DNA from: Streptomyces sp. NBC_01549
Lineage (GTDB): Bacteria; Actinomycetota; Actinomycetes; Streptomycetales; Streptomycetaceae
DNA length: 64,000 bases
NCBI RefSeq assembly: GCF_026339955.1
Contig: NZ_JAPEPW010000001.1
Span: 6,717,001-6,781,000, forward strand
Direction of reading: 5' to 3'
Of this stretch, positions 25,410 through 34,900 are shown piece by piece. Every line of letters begins with the position of its first letter. Position 1 is the stretch's first letter. The notes below the pieces were generated by a model. It made no database searches. It had not been told where the DNA came from and saw only the letters and a program-made list of their open reading frames with translations. The position numbers were made by a program, and so were the translations under genes.

Positions 25410-28400
25410 TCAGTTGGCGGCCGGAGAGCCGAAGTAGCGGGAGTTGGCGGCGGCGACGGCGTCCCAGTCGGCGCCGTGCGCGAAGCGGATGACGTCCCAG
25501 CGGGCGTTGAACAGGCGGTCCTCGGCGTCCTCGTCCCGGGAGCTGTCCTGCTCCTTGTCCGGGGAGTCCACGAAGACGGCCACGTTCACACCGGGCAGGC
25601 GGTAGACGAAGTCGGGGGTCGCCATCGCCTCGGTGAGGAACGAGCCCGGTTCGTCCGGCAGCCGCAGGCCGCGCGCCTTCGCCCAGCCCACGAAGTCGCC
25701 CTGAGCGGCCAGTTCGGCCACCGATGCCTCGACCGGTGTCGGCTCGGCGGGGGAGGAGGGGGAGGACTGGTCGAGCAGCCGCAGGTACTGCTCCGAACGC
25801 GACTCGCCGCGCGACTCCCGTCGGGCCTTCGCCGACGCCAGCCGCACGAGCAGGTCCCGCACCGAGTGGCGGTTGATGAGGGCGTGGTTGAGCTGGTTGC
25901 CGTACGTCAGCAGGCACTCGTAGCAGCCGAGCGCGCACGGCCGGTCCGGGTGCGGGCCGCCCTGGTCGGTGCCGTCCGCTTCGAAGTGGCAGATGTCCAG
26001 GGCGCGTACGGCGGCCTTCCCCAGGGCGTCGTCCTCCGCCTGGAGGCGGCGCAGCACACCTGCTCCGCCCTCGGCGGCCTCCGTGAAAAGGATGCGGTTG
26101 CGGGGGCCGTCGTCCGGCGGCAGCAGCTCGCTGGACAGCTCGGCGTCCTCCAGCTCGAAGGCGGCCTCGATGCCCCGCTCCAGGGCGTACATCAAGGAGA
26201 GCGCGACCGGCTCCGGCAGCGGCTCGTCGAGGGTGACGACGAGGATGTTGCGGCGGTCCTCCACGTACGGGATGACCCGCTTCTTGCGGCGCCGCTCATT
26301 GCCGTCCGCGTCGATCACGGGCAGCTCGCTGGAGTCGCCGGACGCCTCGGACGCGTCCTTGTCGTTCATCCAGCGGCCGTCCGCGAGGTCCAGCCAGTAC
26401 CCGGCCGGCTCGTCGTTCTTGGCGCGCACCCGGCCGATGTTGGTGATGCGCACGGTTGCCGAGTCGCCGTACGCCACGTCGGCGAGCGGCACGCCCGAGG
26501 CGTCGGCGATCGCCGCGTTCAGGCGGCCCTTGCGGGTGCCGTGGTCCTGGAAGCGGTAGGACGTCTCCAGCTTGAAGCCGGCGCGGCGCCTTTCCTCCTC
26601 GTCGGAGGAGATCCGCTCACGGCGCGTGGTGTACACGGTGTGCAGGTGCAGCAGGCCGTACGTCGCCGCGCCCAGCGGCTCGTGGCACATGGCGCAGCGG
26701 TCCTCCAGCTGCTCCGGATCATGGTGGTAGCCGCACTGCGCGCAGCGGCGGGCCTCGCTGGTCGCCAGCTCGCCCGAGGAGTCCGGCGGCAGCTGGATAC
26801 GGGTCACCTGGTAGCGGGCGCCCTCGTGGTAGATCAGCGCACCCGGGCCGAACTCGCGGATCGCGAGGAAGCGCGGCCGCTGGAGGTAGTCGCCGTCCCC
26901 GCGGCGGCGGCCGACGGTCGGGATGTACGCGGCGAGCGGGAGCCGCGGGAAGCTGTAACCGGGCAGGAAGCCCTCGGACGCCAGATAGCGGTACGGGTTG
27001 AAGTCGGAGAGGACCGACTTGCTGTCGGCGCTCTCGTTCATCAGCAGATTCAGCTGTGTCTCGGCCTCACGGCGGCGGGCGTTGGCGCGGATGCGGTCGC
27101 CCTCGGTGAGGCTGTAGTCGAGGCGGCGCTTGTTCTGAATGTACTGGTCGTCCAGCGCGGAGCGGAACAGCTGCCGCCAGCGGTCGAAGGCCCGGTCGAA
27201 GCGGGTCGCCACCGTCCGCACACGGTCCTGGATCCAGTCGTCGTGCCACCACGTGGTCTCGGCGAAGTCGGGCAGGAGCGGGCCGAGGACGCGCAGGGCC
27301 GCGTCGACGGTGCGGCGCCGGGCGCTCTCGTCGAGGGAAGCCGCGAGCATGTCCGGCAGCAGCTCCAGCGCGGGGTTCGGGCGGTCACCCGTGTCCGGGT
27401 ACGACACGTCGAGCACCTCGGGGACGGCACGGCCCAGCTTCAGGCCGGCCTCCGCGATCCAGATGCCCTGGAGGTGGGAGAGCACCAGGTCCTCGTTGGC
27501 GAGGTCCAGGCGCGGCGGGGCGACGGCGCCCGCGACCATGCGCTCCGAGCGGCGGAAGTAGTACTGGTCGTGGCTGTTTCCCGTCGCGCAGTACGTGGTC
27601 ACGAGGGCGGGCTGGCCGCTGCGGCCGGCGCGGCCCGAGCGCTGCGCGTAGTTCGCGGGTGTGGGCGGCACGTTGCGCATCATCACCGCGTTGAGCTGGG
27701 AGATGTCGACGCCCAGCTCCATCGTCGGGGAGCAGTACAACAGCTTCAACTCCACCTTGCGGAAGGCCTCTTCACGCTGCTCCCGCTCCTCCGGCGAGAC
27801 CTGCGCGGTGTGCTCGCGCGCGAACAGGCCGGACAGGGTGCCCGCCGCGTCCTTGTACAGGTCACGGAAGAAGGTGTTGACGCGCGGGCCGTCGCCGCTC
27901 TGGTAGGTGCGGGTCAGCGGGTCGTGCGTGCCCCTCTCGCCCCTGCCCGCACGCCAGACGAGGGACTGGGCGGCCACCCGGTAGCCCGTCGCGGCCGGGG
28001 CGGAGGACCGGCGGTAGCGGCCCGCGCGCTGCGGGGCCTCCGTCACCTCCTTCACCAGGCCCGCCTTGGCCAGAACCTTCAGCAACTCCTCGATGACCAG
28101 CTGGAGATCGGCCGGATCGAGCGTCTTGAACGACGTGTCCGCGCGGCGCAGGTACTTGCCGAACTTGCCGCGCGCCGACAGGAACAGAGCCGAGCGGTCC
28201 ATGCCCGGGCGGGACGGGTGCGGATAGGCCGTGCCGACCTTCGGCTTGTCGGCGGCGGACAGTATCCAAGGGTCGATCAGCCGCTCCTCGCTCGCCCGCT
28301 GGAGCGAGTCGAAGTCGTCACGGAAGTACGAGACGTCGATGGCGAGGGAGCGGCGCATCTCATTGAGCAGCGCCTTCATGACCTCGGCCCGCAGCGCCGG

Positions 28401-31400
28401 GTCGGCGTCGCGCAGCGCCTCGTGCGTGCCCGCCCACCGGTCCTGCTTGGCCGCCACCCAGTCCAGGTCCTCATAGCCGATTTCCAGCAGGCCGGTCTGC
28501 TCCAGGTTCGGCATGGTGATACGCCAGCCGCGCTCCAGATCCAGATAGAGCCGGAACGCGATCACGTCACGGAGGGTCTTGGCGGCGTTGCGGGCGAGGG
28601 AGGGCGGCAGATCGCTCTCGCCGGTGTAGTCGGCCGGCTCGATGGCGAGCGCGTTCGTCACCGACGAGGCCAGTTCCTCGTGGTGGACGCCGTCCTCGCC
28701 CGCGTCCAGAGCCGCCCGGTACAGGGCGCCGCGCAACTGCGTGATCTGCACGAAGTCGTTGAAGTGACCCGCCTGGAGGGACGCGTCCTGTCGGTTGTCG
28801 ACGAACGTGAGGAGCTTGCGCGCCTCCTTGTCCAGGCTTTCCTCCGGCACCGACTTCAGCGAGCGCACCACCGACGCGGAGATCAGCGAGGTCGCGGAGG
28901 ACCGGCCCTCCTGGTCGAGCGTCGCCAGCTTCGCGAAATCCCGGCCGCGCGTCTGCTCGTAGGCGACCCCGCAGTGCAGACAGAAAAGGAAGGGGGAGGG
29001 AACGAACGCGGCCTGGAGTTCGCCGCTCCCTTCGCGGCCGCGCGGATCGACGGTGACGGCACGCGGCACCCGGTCGCGGTACGACTTCTTCACGACCTCC
29101 TGGCCCTTGTCGTCCAACTCCAGCCAGGACTCGGGCAGTCGGCGGTCGTCCACGGCGTACTGGACGTTGGACGGCCAGGCCCGCTCGTGGTCGACGTACA
29201 GATAGCCGTCGCCCTGTCGGCCGCCCGTCGCGGAGGTGTCCCGGCGCGCTTCGTACCGGACCTCGCCATCCTTCTCGGTCCGCCATACCGTCAGATACTC
29301 CTGGCCGCACTCCCGGCAGAAAGCCAGCGGCATCAGCAACTTGCCGTCATTGCCCGGCTGTTCGAGCTGGTACGAGCGGGTGAGGTGGCGCGAGAGCTTG
29401 TCTTCCAGGGTGACGTACACGGTGTCGCCCTTGGAGAGGAACTGGTGCAGCCGGAACGCGAACAGCGGCCGCTCGGTCACCGGGTGCAGTGCCTGCGAAC
29501 CGGCCTCCAGAGTGGCGCGGATCGCGGCGACACACTGGTCCTCGGCGACCCCGGACTCCTCGTGCAGCTCCTTCGCCGCGACCTCGATCTTCGTGGGCTG
29601 CTGGCGGATCAGCTGCCCGGTGGCCTCGTTGGTAGCCAGGCCGAAGCGGGTCTCGATCCAGCGGGCCAGCGGGTCGCGTACGAGATCGTCGTACGCGCGC
29701 GGCGCGGCGGGCGAGTTCAGACGCTCCGCGGGAACGGCGTCGGGTGTTTCGTGGGTCGCGCGGATCAGGGTCTCGCCGATGACCCGCTCCGGGTGCACCG
29801 GCGCACCGAACAGGGTGCTCGCCACTCCGGCGACGACCTTCTTCTGGTCGTCGAGCGTGCCCTCCGTCGACATGGTGGCCGACGTGCCGATGCACTGCAG
29901 GTCCTGCGCCTGGCAAGCCTCGCGGACGCGGCGGATCAGCAGCGCGACGTCGGCGCCCTGCCGGCCACGGTAGGTGTGCAACTCGTCGAAGACCAGGAAC
30001 TCCAGGCCCCGCGCCATCTTGATGAGGCTCGCCCGGTCGGCCGGGCGGGTCAGCATCAGTTCCAGCATCACGTAGTTGGTGAGCAGGATGTCCGGTGGGT
30101 AGTCGCGGATCTCCTTGCGCTTCTCGTCGTCCTCCTGGCCCGTGTACCGGGCGAAGGTGACCGGCTCGCGGCCCGTGCCGTAGCCGTCGCGCAGATACTT
30201 CTCCAGCTCCTTGAGCTGGCTGTTGGCGAGCGCGTTCATCGGGTAGACGATGATCGCCCGTACCCGCTTGGGAGCCTTCGGCCCCTCGGCGTCCCGCTGG
30301 TGGAGCACCTTGTTCACGATCGGGACGATGTACGCGAGCGACTTGCCGGACCCGGTGCCCGTCGTGAGGACGTACGACGCACCGGACGCGGCGGCGTCGA
30401 TGGCCTCGCGCTGGTGCTGGTGGAGTGTCAGCGGGCGGCCGTCGGGGACCGTGCCGCCCTCGGTCTTCTTCGCCTGGAAGATACGGGCGCACTCGTCGTG
30501 CAGGACCTTCTGCCCGGCGAGTTCGACCACCGTGCCGCCGCTCTGGAAGAACGGGTTCAGCGACAGCCACGGGTCGGGCCACTGCGACTTGCTGTTGAGG
30601 TCGTCCTCGACGAACGCCGCGATGCGGTCGTCACGGATGACGGTGCCGCCCTCGGTGAAGGAGCGGTAGTCCTTGATGAGGGTGCGGTGGACGCCGAAGA
30701 CGTCCATGCCCGCCCCCGAGGCGGTGACCGGCGCCGGCTTCCGGGCGGTGGCCTGCCCTGCGGGGGCGTGGGCAGCGGGATCGCGCAGGGGGCGGGTCGG
30801 GTCCAGGGCGCCCCAGTGCGCCAGCCGCGGCATGTCCCCGTCCTGGTTGGCCAGCGGAAGCAGCGCGTCGCGTACGGCGACGGCGTCCGCGGGACGGGCC
30901 GCCGGATCCTTGGCGAGCAATCGGTCGACGAGACGGGCGAGCTCGGTGGGCACCTCGCTGCGGATCACGGCGATGGGCGTAGGCACCTCGCGCGTGTGCT
31001 TGGCGGCCAGCTCGAACGGAGACTCGCTGGTGAACGGCGGTACGCCCACGAGCATCTCGTACAGCACACACCCCAGGGCGTACAGATCGGCGGCCTGGGT
31101 GACCCGCTTGGCCTCGAACTGCTCCGGAGCCATGTAGCGGGCAGTGCCCACACTGACGCCGGTGCTGGTCAGCCGGGCCTCATCGGGGTCGTCGACGATG
31201 CGTCCCATGCCGAAGTCGAGGACCTTGACGGTGCCGCCCCGGGTGAGCATGACGTTGGCGGGCTTGAGGTCGCGGTGGACGACCTCGACGGCGTGTGCGG
31301 CGGCGAGGCCGGACGCGATCTGGGCGCCGATGGCGGCGGCCCAGTTGACGGGGAGCTGCCGTTCCTCCTCGATGAGGTCGCGCAGCGTCTCGCCGTCCAG

Positions 31401-31712
31401 GAACTCCATCGCGAGGTAAGGCAGACCGTCCTGGTCCTCGGCTACCCCGCCGGCGACGATCCGCGTGAGGTTGGGGTCGTCGAGGAGACGCATAATGCGC
31501 ACTTCGCGAGCGAAGCGGTCGGCGGCTTTGGGGTCGGCGCCGGTGTCGATCCGGGTGCCCGTGCGGCGGCGCAGGATGGTCTTGACGGCGACCGTGCGGT
31601 CAGGGGTGCCCTCGGCTGCCTGGAGATCCTCGGCCCGGTGGACCTCACCCATGTTGCCCTTGCCGATGACATGCCCGATGCGGAATCTGCCGTCCAGCAG
31701 CTCCTGGCTCAC
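25410..31712 (-). CDS. Ser/Thr protein kinase fused to DEAD/DEAH helicase with DUF1998 and possible nuclease tail
   Basis: A 2100-residue fusion. The GTG at 31712 is preceded by AGGGGAG. Residues 9-290 are a complete Hanks-type kinase: GKGNMGEV at 17-24, VAVK (Lys44), HRDLKPAN at 146-153, DFG at 166-168, APE at 195-197. From about 430 comes an SF2 helicase: TGTGSGKS at 451-458, FLVFDELHTYRGRQ, CIGTSATMS, then SPTMELGVDISQLN and YAQRSGRAGRSGQPA. A Cys-rich ribbon (CAQCGYHHDPEQLEDRCAMC) and a DUF1998 region (CALGCYECLLTYGNQ) follow, as in DruE and MrfA-type helicases. The last ~70 residues (TPDFVYRLPGVNVAVFVD) resemble a Vsr-like or PD-(D/E)XK tail. It opens the operon with drmD and drmMI. Inferred role: phosphorylation-regulated DNA translocase. 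No transmembrane segment is seen, so it is cytoplasmic. Confidence 0.88.
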   Translation of the reverse strand: MSQELLDGRFRIGHVIGKGNMGEVHRAEDLQAAEGTPDRTVAVKTILRRRTGTRIDTGADPKAADRFAREVRIMRLLDDPNLTRIVAGGVAEDQDGLPYLAMEFLDGETLRDLIEEERQLPVNWAAAIGAQIASGLAAAHAVEVVHRDLKPANVMLTRGGTVKVLDFGMGRIVDDPDEARLTSTGVSVGTARYMAPEQFEAKRVTQAADLYALGCVLYEMLVGVPPFTSESPFELAAKHTREVPTPIAVIRSEVPTELARLVDRLLAKDPAARPADAVAVRDALLPLANQDGDMPRLAHWGALDPTRPLRDPAAHAPAGQATARKPAPVTASGAGMDVFGVHRTLIKDYRSFTEGGTVIRDDRIAAFVEDDLNSKSQWPDPWLSLNPFFQSGGTVVELAGQKVLHDECARIFQAKKTEGGTVPDGRPLTLHQHQREAIDAAASGASYVLTTGTGSGKSLAYIVPIVNKVLHQRDAEGPKAPKRVRAIIVYPMNALANSQLKELEKYLRDGYGTGREPVTFARYTGQEDDEKRKEIRDYPPDILLTNYVMLELMLTRPADRASLIKMARGLEFLVFDELHTYRGRQGADVALLIRRVREACQAQDLQCIGTSATMSTEGTLDDQKKVVAGVASTLFGAPVHPERVIGETLIRATHETPDAVPAERLNSPAAPRAYDDLVRDPLARWIETRFGLATNEATGQLIRQQPTKIEVAAKELHEESGVAEDQCVAAIRATLEAGSQALHPVTERPLFAFRLHQFLSKGDTVYVTLEDKLSRHLTRSYQLEQPGNDGKLLMPLAFCRECGQEYLTVWRTEKDGEVRYEARRDTSATGGRQGDGYLYVDHERAWPSNVQYAVDDRRLPESWLELDDKGQEVVKKSYRDRVPRAVTVDPRGREGSGELQAAFVPSPFLFCLHCGVAYEQTRGRDFAKLATLDQEGRSSATSLISASVVRSLKSVPEESLDKEARKLLTFVDNRQDASLQAGHFNDFVQITQLRGALYRAALDAGEDGVHHEELASSVTNALAIEPADYTGESDLPPSLARNAAKTLRDVIAFRLYLDLERGWRITMPNLEQTGLLEIGYEDLDWVAAKQDRWAGTHEALRDADPALRAEVMKALLNEMRRSLAIDVSYFRDDFDSLQRASEERLIDPWILSAADKPKVGTAYPHPSRPGMDRSALFLSARGKFGKYLRRADTSFKTLDPADLQLVIEELLKVLAKAGLVKEVTEAPQRAGRYRRSSAPAATGYRVAAQSLVWRAGRGERGTHDPLTRTYQSGDGPRVNTFFRDLYKDAAGTLSGLFAREHTAQVSPEEREQREEAFRKVELKLLYCSPTMELGVDISQLNAVMMRNVPPTPANYAQRSGRAGRSGQPALVTTYCATGNSHDQYYFRRSERMVAGAVAPPRLDLANEDLVLSHLQGIWIAEAGLKLGRAVPEVLDVSYPDTGDRPNPALELLPDMLAASLDESARRRTVDAALRVLGPLLPDFAETTWWHDDWIQDRVRTVATRFDRAFDRWRQLFRSALDDQYIQNKRRLDYSLTEGDRIRANARRREAETQLNLLMNESADSKSVLSDFNPYRYLASEGFLPGYSFPRLPLAAYIPTVGRRRGDGDYLQRPRFLAIREFGPGALIYHEGARYQVTRIQLPPDSSGELATSEARRCAQCGYHHDPEQLEDRCAMCHEPLGAATYGLLHLHTVYTTRRERISSDEEERRRAGFKLETSYRFQDHGTRKGRLNAAIADASGVPLADVAYGDSATVRITNIGRVRAKNDEPAGYWLDLADGRWMNDKDASEASGDSSELPVIDADGNERRRKKRVIPYVEDRRNILVVTLDEPLPEPVALSLMYALERGIEAAFELEDAELSSELLPPDDGPRNRILFTEAAEGGAGVLRRLQAEDDALGKAAVRALDICHFEADGTDQGGPHPDRPCALGCYECLLTYGNQLNHALINRHSVRDLLVRLASAKARRESRGESRSEQYLRLLDQSSPSSPAEPTPVEASVAELAAQGDFVGWAKARGLRLPDEPGSFLTEAMATPDFVYRLPGVNVAVFVDSPDKEQDSSRDEDAEDRLFNARWDVIRFAHGADWDAVAAANSRYFGSPAAN

Positions 31713-31818
31713 TGCCGCTCCCCTCGTCCTCTGCTGTCTCGTTCCTGCCCCCGCGCGGGAGGGTAAGGAAACGGAACGTGCCCCCTGCATGCGTTGCCGC
31801 ACTGCTCATCGTGACAGA

Positions 31819-31837
31819 GCGGACCTGCGGTGTCCGC
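31819..31837. promoter_or_regulatory. Dyad in the divergent promoter region, candidate operator
   Basis: Between the divergent starts at 31712 and 31941 lies GCGGAC-N7-GTCCGC (6-bp perfect arms, 31819-31837). It sits upstream of the plus-strand promoter and between the two transcription units, where a regulator could act on both. Dyads this short are common in high-GC DNA, so the call rests mainly on position. I could not find a convincing -10/-35 for the minus-strand kinase gene in this 228-bp region. Confidence 0.3.
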
Positions 31838-31880
31838 AACCGTACACGAAGTTGGGTAATGCCGGTAGGCTTTCAGTCTG

Positions 31881-31909
31881 TTGACATTGTAAACGCGTCG
31901 CCATACGCT
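31881..31909 (+). promoter_or_regulatory. Near-consensus promoter of the sigma-drmAB operon
   Basis: TTGACA (31881-31886), a 17-base spacer and TACGCT (31904-31909) match the principal-sigma consensus unusually well for Streptomyces. Transcription would begin near 31916, about 25 bases before the GTG at 31941, and AGGGGG eight bases before that GTG would be the ribosome site. The plus-strand defence operon thus appears to have a strong housekeeping promoter; control may come from a repressor or from the adjacent gene products. Confidence 0.6.
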
Positions 31910-31940
31910 CTGCGGTGTCATCGGGTAGGGGGTGGGCGGT

Positions 31941-34900
31941 GTGAGGCACCAATCCGTCGGAGGGCGTGGGGCGCCAGGTGGTGTGCCTGGGCGGGAACCT
32001 GGCCGCGCCGCTGGGGAGGGGCAGGGGGCCCAGTCGGGTCGTGGACCCGGAATGAAGGCCGCCCTGACGGGACTGCTCACCCGCCTGCGTCATGCGGCGG
32101 TCGACGGCGCCGTGTCGGAATCCGTGTTCCTGGAGCAAGCCGGCGCGCTGGGACTCGGTGACGTCGAGCGGGAACGGCTTCGCGAGGAACTGGCAGGGCT
32201 GGGGCTGCCCGTCCTGGGGGCGGTGGTGCATGCAGACGGTGACGGTCCGAATGTGGAAAAGGTTGCACGGATCCGTGAAGAAAATGTGTCCAGTCCTGTT
32301 TTCCCCTCTGGCGACGTGGTTCGGGCGCTGCTGAGCCGGTACGCCGACCCCGAGGGGTATGTGACCCCGCGCGCACTGGACGGCGTCGCCCGTCTGGCCG
32401 GACTCGGTGCGCGAGACGCGGCGGCCCTGCGGGCCGGGGCGCGTGTACGGGGCGAGGCCGTCGCAACGGCGGAGGCGGCGGTTACGAGTGCGGAGACCGC
32501 GGTGAGGCTCACCGACGTCGAGGAACACGAACCGGAGGGCGTTTCGGAGGACGAGCCCTACCCGTGGCCCGAGACGACGACCGGAGGGGGCATCGGGGAC
32601 CTCACGGCCGCTGTGGCCGCCGCGCTGACCGTCCTGGAGAACGACCGCTTCCGGCGGCGACCGGACATGCATCTGCTGAGTGCCGAGGCGGAAGTCGGAC
32701 TCGCCGTGCTGGTACGGGGCGGACCGGACCGCATGGCGGAGGAACCCGACGACGATACTCTGAGCGGCCTGCCCCCCGACGACCTCCGGATCCGCGCCCG
32801 GGACTGTCTCGTCCTGCACAACCAGCGGCTCGTGCACAAGATGGTGCCCCGGTATCTGGACCAGGGGTTGGACTACGACGACCTGTTCCAGCACGGCGCG
32901 CTGGGGCTGATGCGGGCGGCGCGGAAGTTCGACCCGGCCAAGGGCTTCAAATTCTCGACGTATGCGACCTGGTGGGTCCGTCAGTCGATCAGCCGGGGTA
33001 TCGCGGACGAGGGCGCCGTCATTCGCATCCCGGTCCATATGCACGAACAAGTTCGCAAGGTGGCGCTGGCGGAGCGCACCCTCGCGATACAGGGGCGGCC
33101 CGCCGGAGTCGCCGACGTGGCTGTGTACTGCGACATGACCATGCAGAAAGTCGAGGAAGCCCGGAAGCTGAGCCGGCGCACCGACTCCCTCGACCGGGTC
33201 ATCGGGGACGGGGTCACCCTGGGCGACTTCATCGGGTGGACTAATCCACTGCCGCCGGTGGAGAAGGGCGTGCTCGACGCGATGTTGCTGGGGCAGGTCA
33301 TGAGTGTGGTCGACACGCTCTCCGAACGCGAGGCCCATATCCTCGTCCGGCGCCTGGGCCTGGACGGGGATGAGCCGTCGACCCTGGACGAGTTGGGCAA
33401 ACAGATCGGACGGACCCGCGAGCGCGTCAGGCAGATCGAGTCAAAGGCCAAGACGAAGTTCCGGTATCGGTTGGTAGAGGCCGGGCTTACCGCTGCGTAC
33501 CGGTACGACGGGGGCCTTGAGAAGGAATCCGGCAGGGCCGGGGAGCCGGCCGGTAGGCAGCGAGCCGGCAGCGGAGCAGGGGCCGGAGCGGGGGCCCGGA
33601 AGGAGAGTTCCGGGGTAAAGCGGGTGCCCGACACGCTGCCCAACACCGCACCGAAGCAGGCTCCGCTGGAAGTAATGGCACAGTCCGTCGAAGCGGGGGA
33701 GACGCTGGATGGCGAAAGCCTCAGAGAGCAAACGGCGGCCAAGCCCGGCGATCACACCGCACCTGGTGAGGCATTGACGGACTCTGCGACGGACACGCCG
33801 TCGGAGGCTCTCACCGCACTTACGGTTGAGCCCGAGGAGCCGGCGGACCGTAGGTCCGAGGAGCGCTCGGATGATCCCCCACCGGTGACGGAGCGGGGGC
33901 TTGGACCAGTGGTCAACGCGCAAGATGCCGAGTCGAGTATCGGGTTGGTCCCGAAGCCGCGCACGGAGCCGGTGCTGGAGTCCGCCCAGGAGCGTTCACG
34001 TTCGGCGCAGGCCGTCACTGAGGCGAGCGGGCCGTCAGTCCCTGAGCCGGTGGTTCCCGAACCCACGCAGTACACAGCGGACTGGCAGAAGGCGCTGCGG
34101 ATGCCGACTGGGTTCGGCGGGGGAGTGGCGTGGCTCGCCGAGTATGCGCTGCTGGCGGTGGGGCATGCGCAGCTCATTGTGCTGCTCGGTCCGTCCTCAG
34201 CCGACGCCGTGGCGCGTGCCGTGCGGGACAGGGGGGTGCTCGACCGGCCGGTGACAACGGCCCTGGAGGTATTGCGGCGCGTGTTCGACGCCGTGAAGGA
34301 GGCTGGGCTGCGGCCGGAGGATTTCTTCGAAAGACCGGCCGAGGCACTGGTCGGCATGACTCCGCGCGCGTATTTGGCGGCCAAGCCCCTGGTGCTGAGC
34401 GAGTCGCGCCTCGCACTGCGTGACTCCTTGCGGGAGTTCGTCGCCGAGGTCCCGCTGCGTGCCGGCCAGGGAGCGGCGCCCGCCGACAGTTCGCCAGGCA
34501 GCTTCGTGGCGGGGCCCCATTCGGAGCCGGGTCCAGGGCCCGAGGACAGCGCGCAGGTGCGTGTGGCCGGAGTGCCGGACGAGGGCATAGCGGCCTCACC
34601 CGACGGCCGCCGGGCGGACGTGTACAGCCCCTCGCCGAAATCGCCGGACGAGGACCGGCCCGGGGTGGCTCGCGGGGATGGGCCGCTTGAAGTCGGCCGC
34701 AACCAGGTGGACACAGAGGCCAACACCGTGCCAGGCAGCGAACGACCCCAGGACGACTTGGCCGGGCCGCAGGCCCCGCCACTCAGAGCGGGTAACCCGT
34801 CGGCCGACCACGGCAGTGCTGACGCACCAACGGCCCAGGAGCAGCCCGTGTCTCTGCTCAAGGCCGGGCGTCGATCCGCGTCCGCCAGGACCCCGGAGGA

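Noticed and set aside
25362..31766. A very long open frame on the plus strand opposite the kinase-helicase gene
   Set aside because: High-GC coding DNA creates long antisense frames. Its product is Arg/Gly/Val-rich with no recognised domain, while the minus-strand product has kinase and helicase motifs in order.
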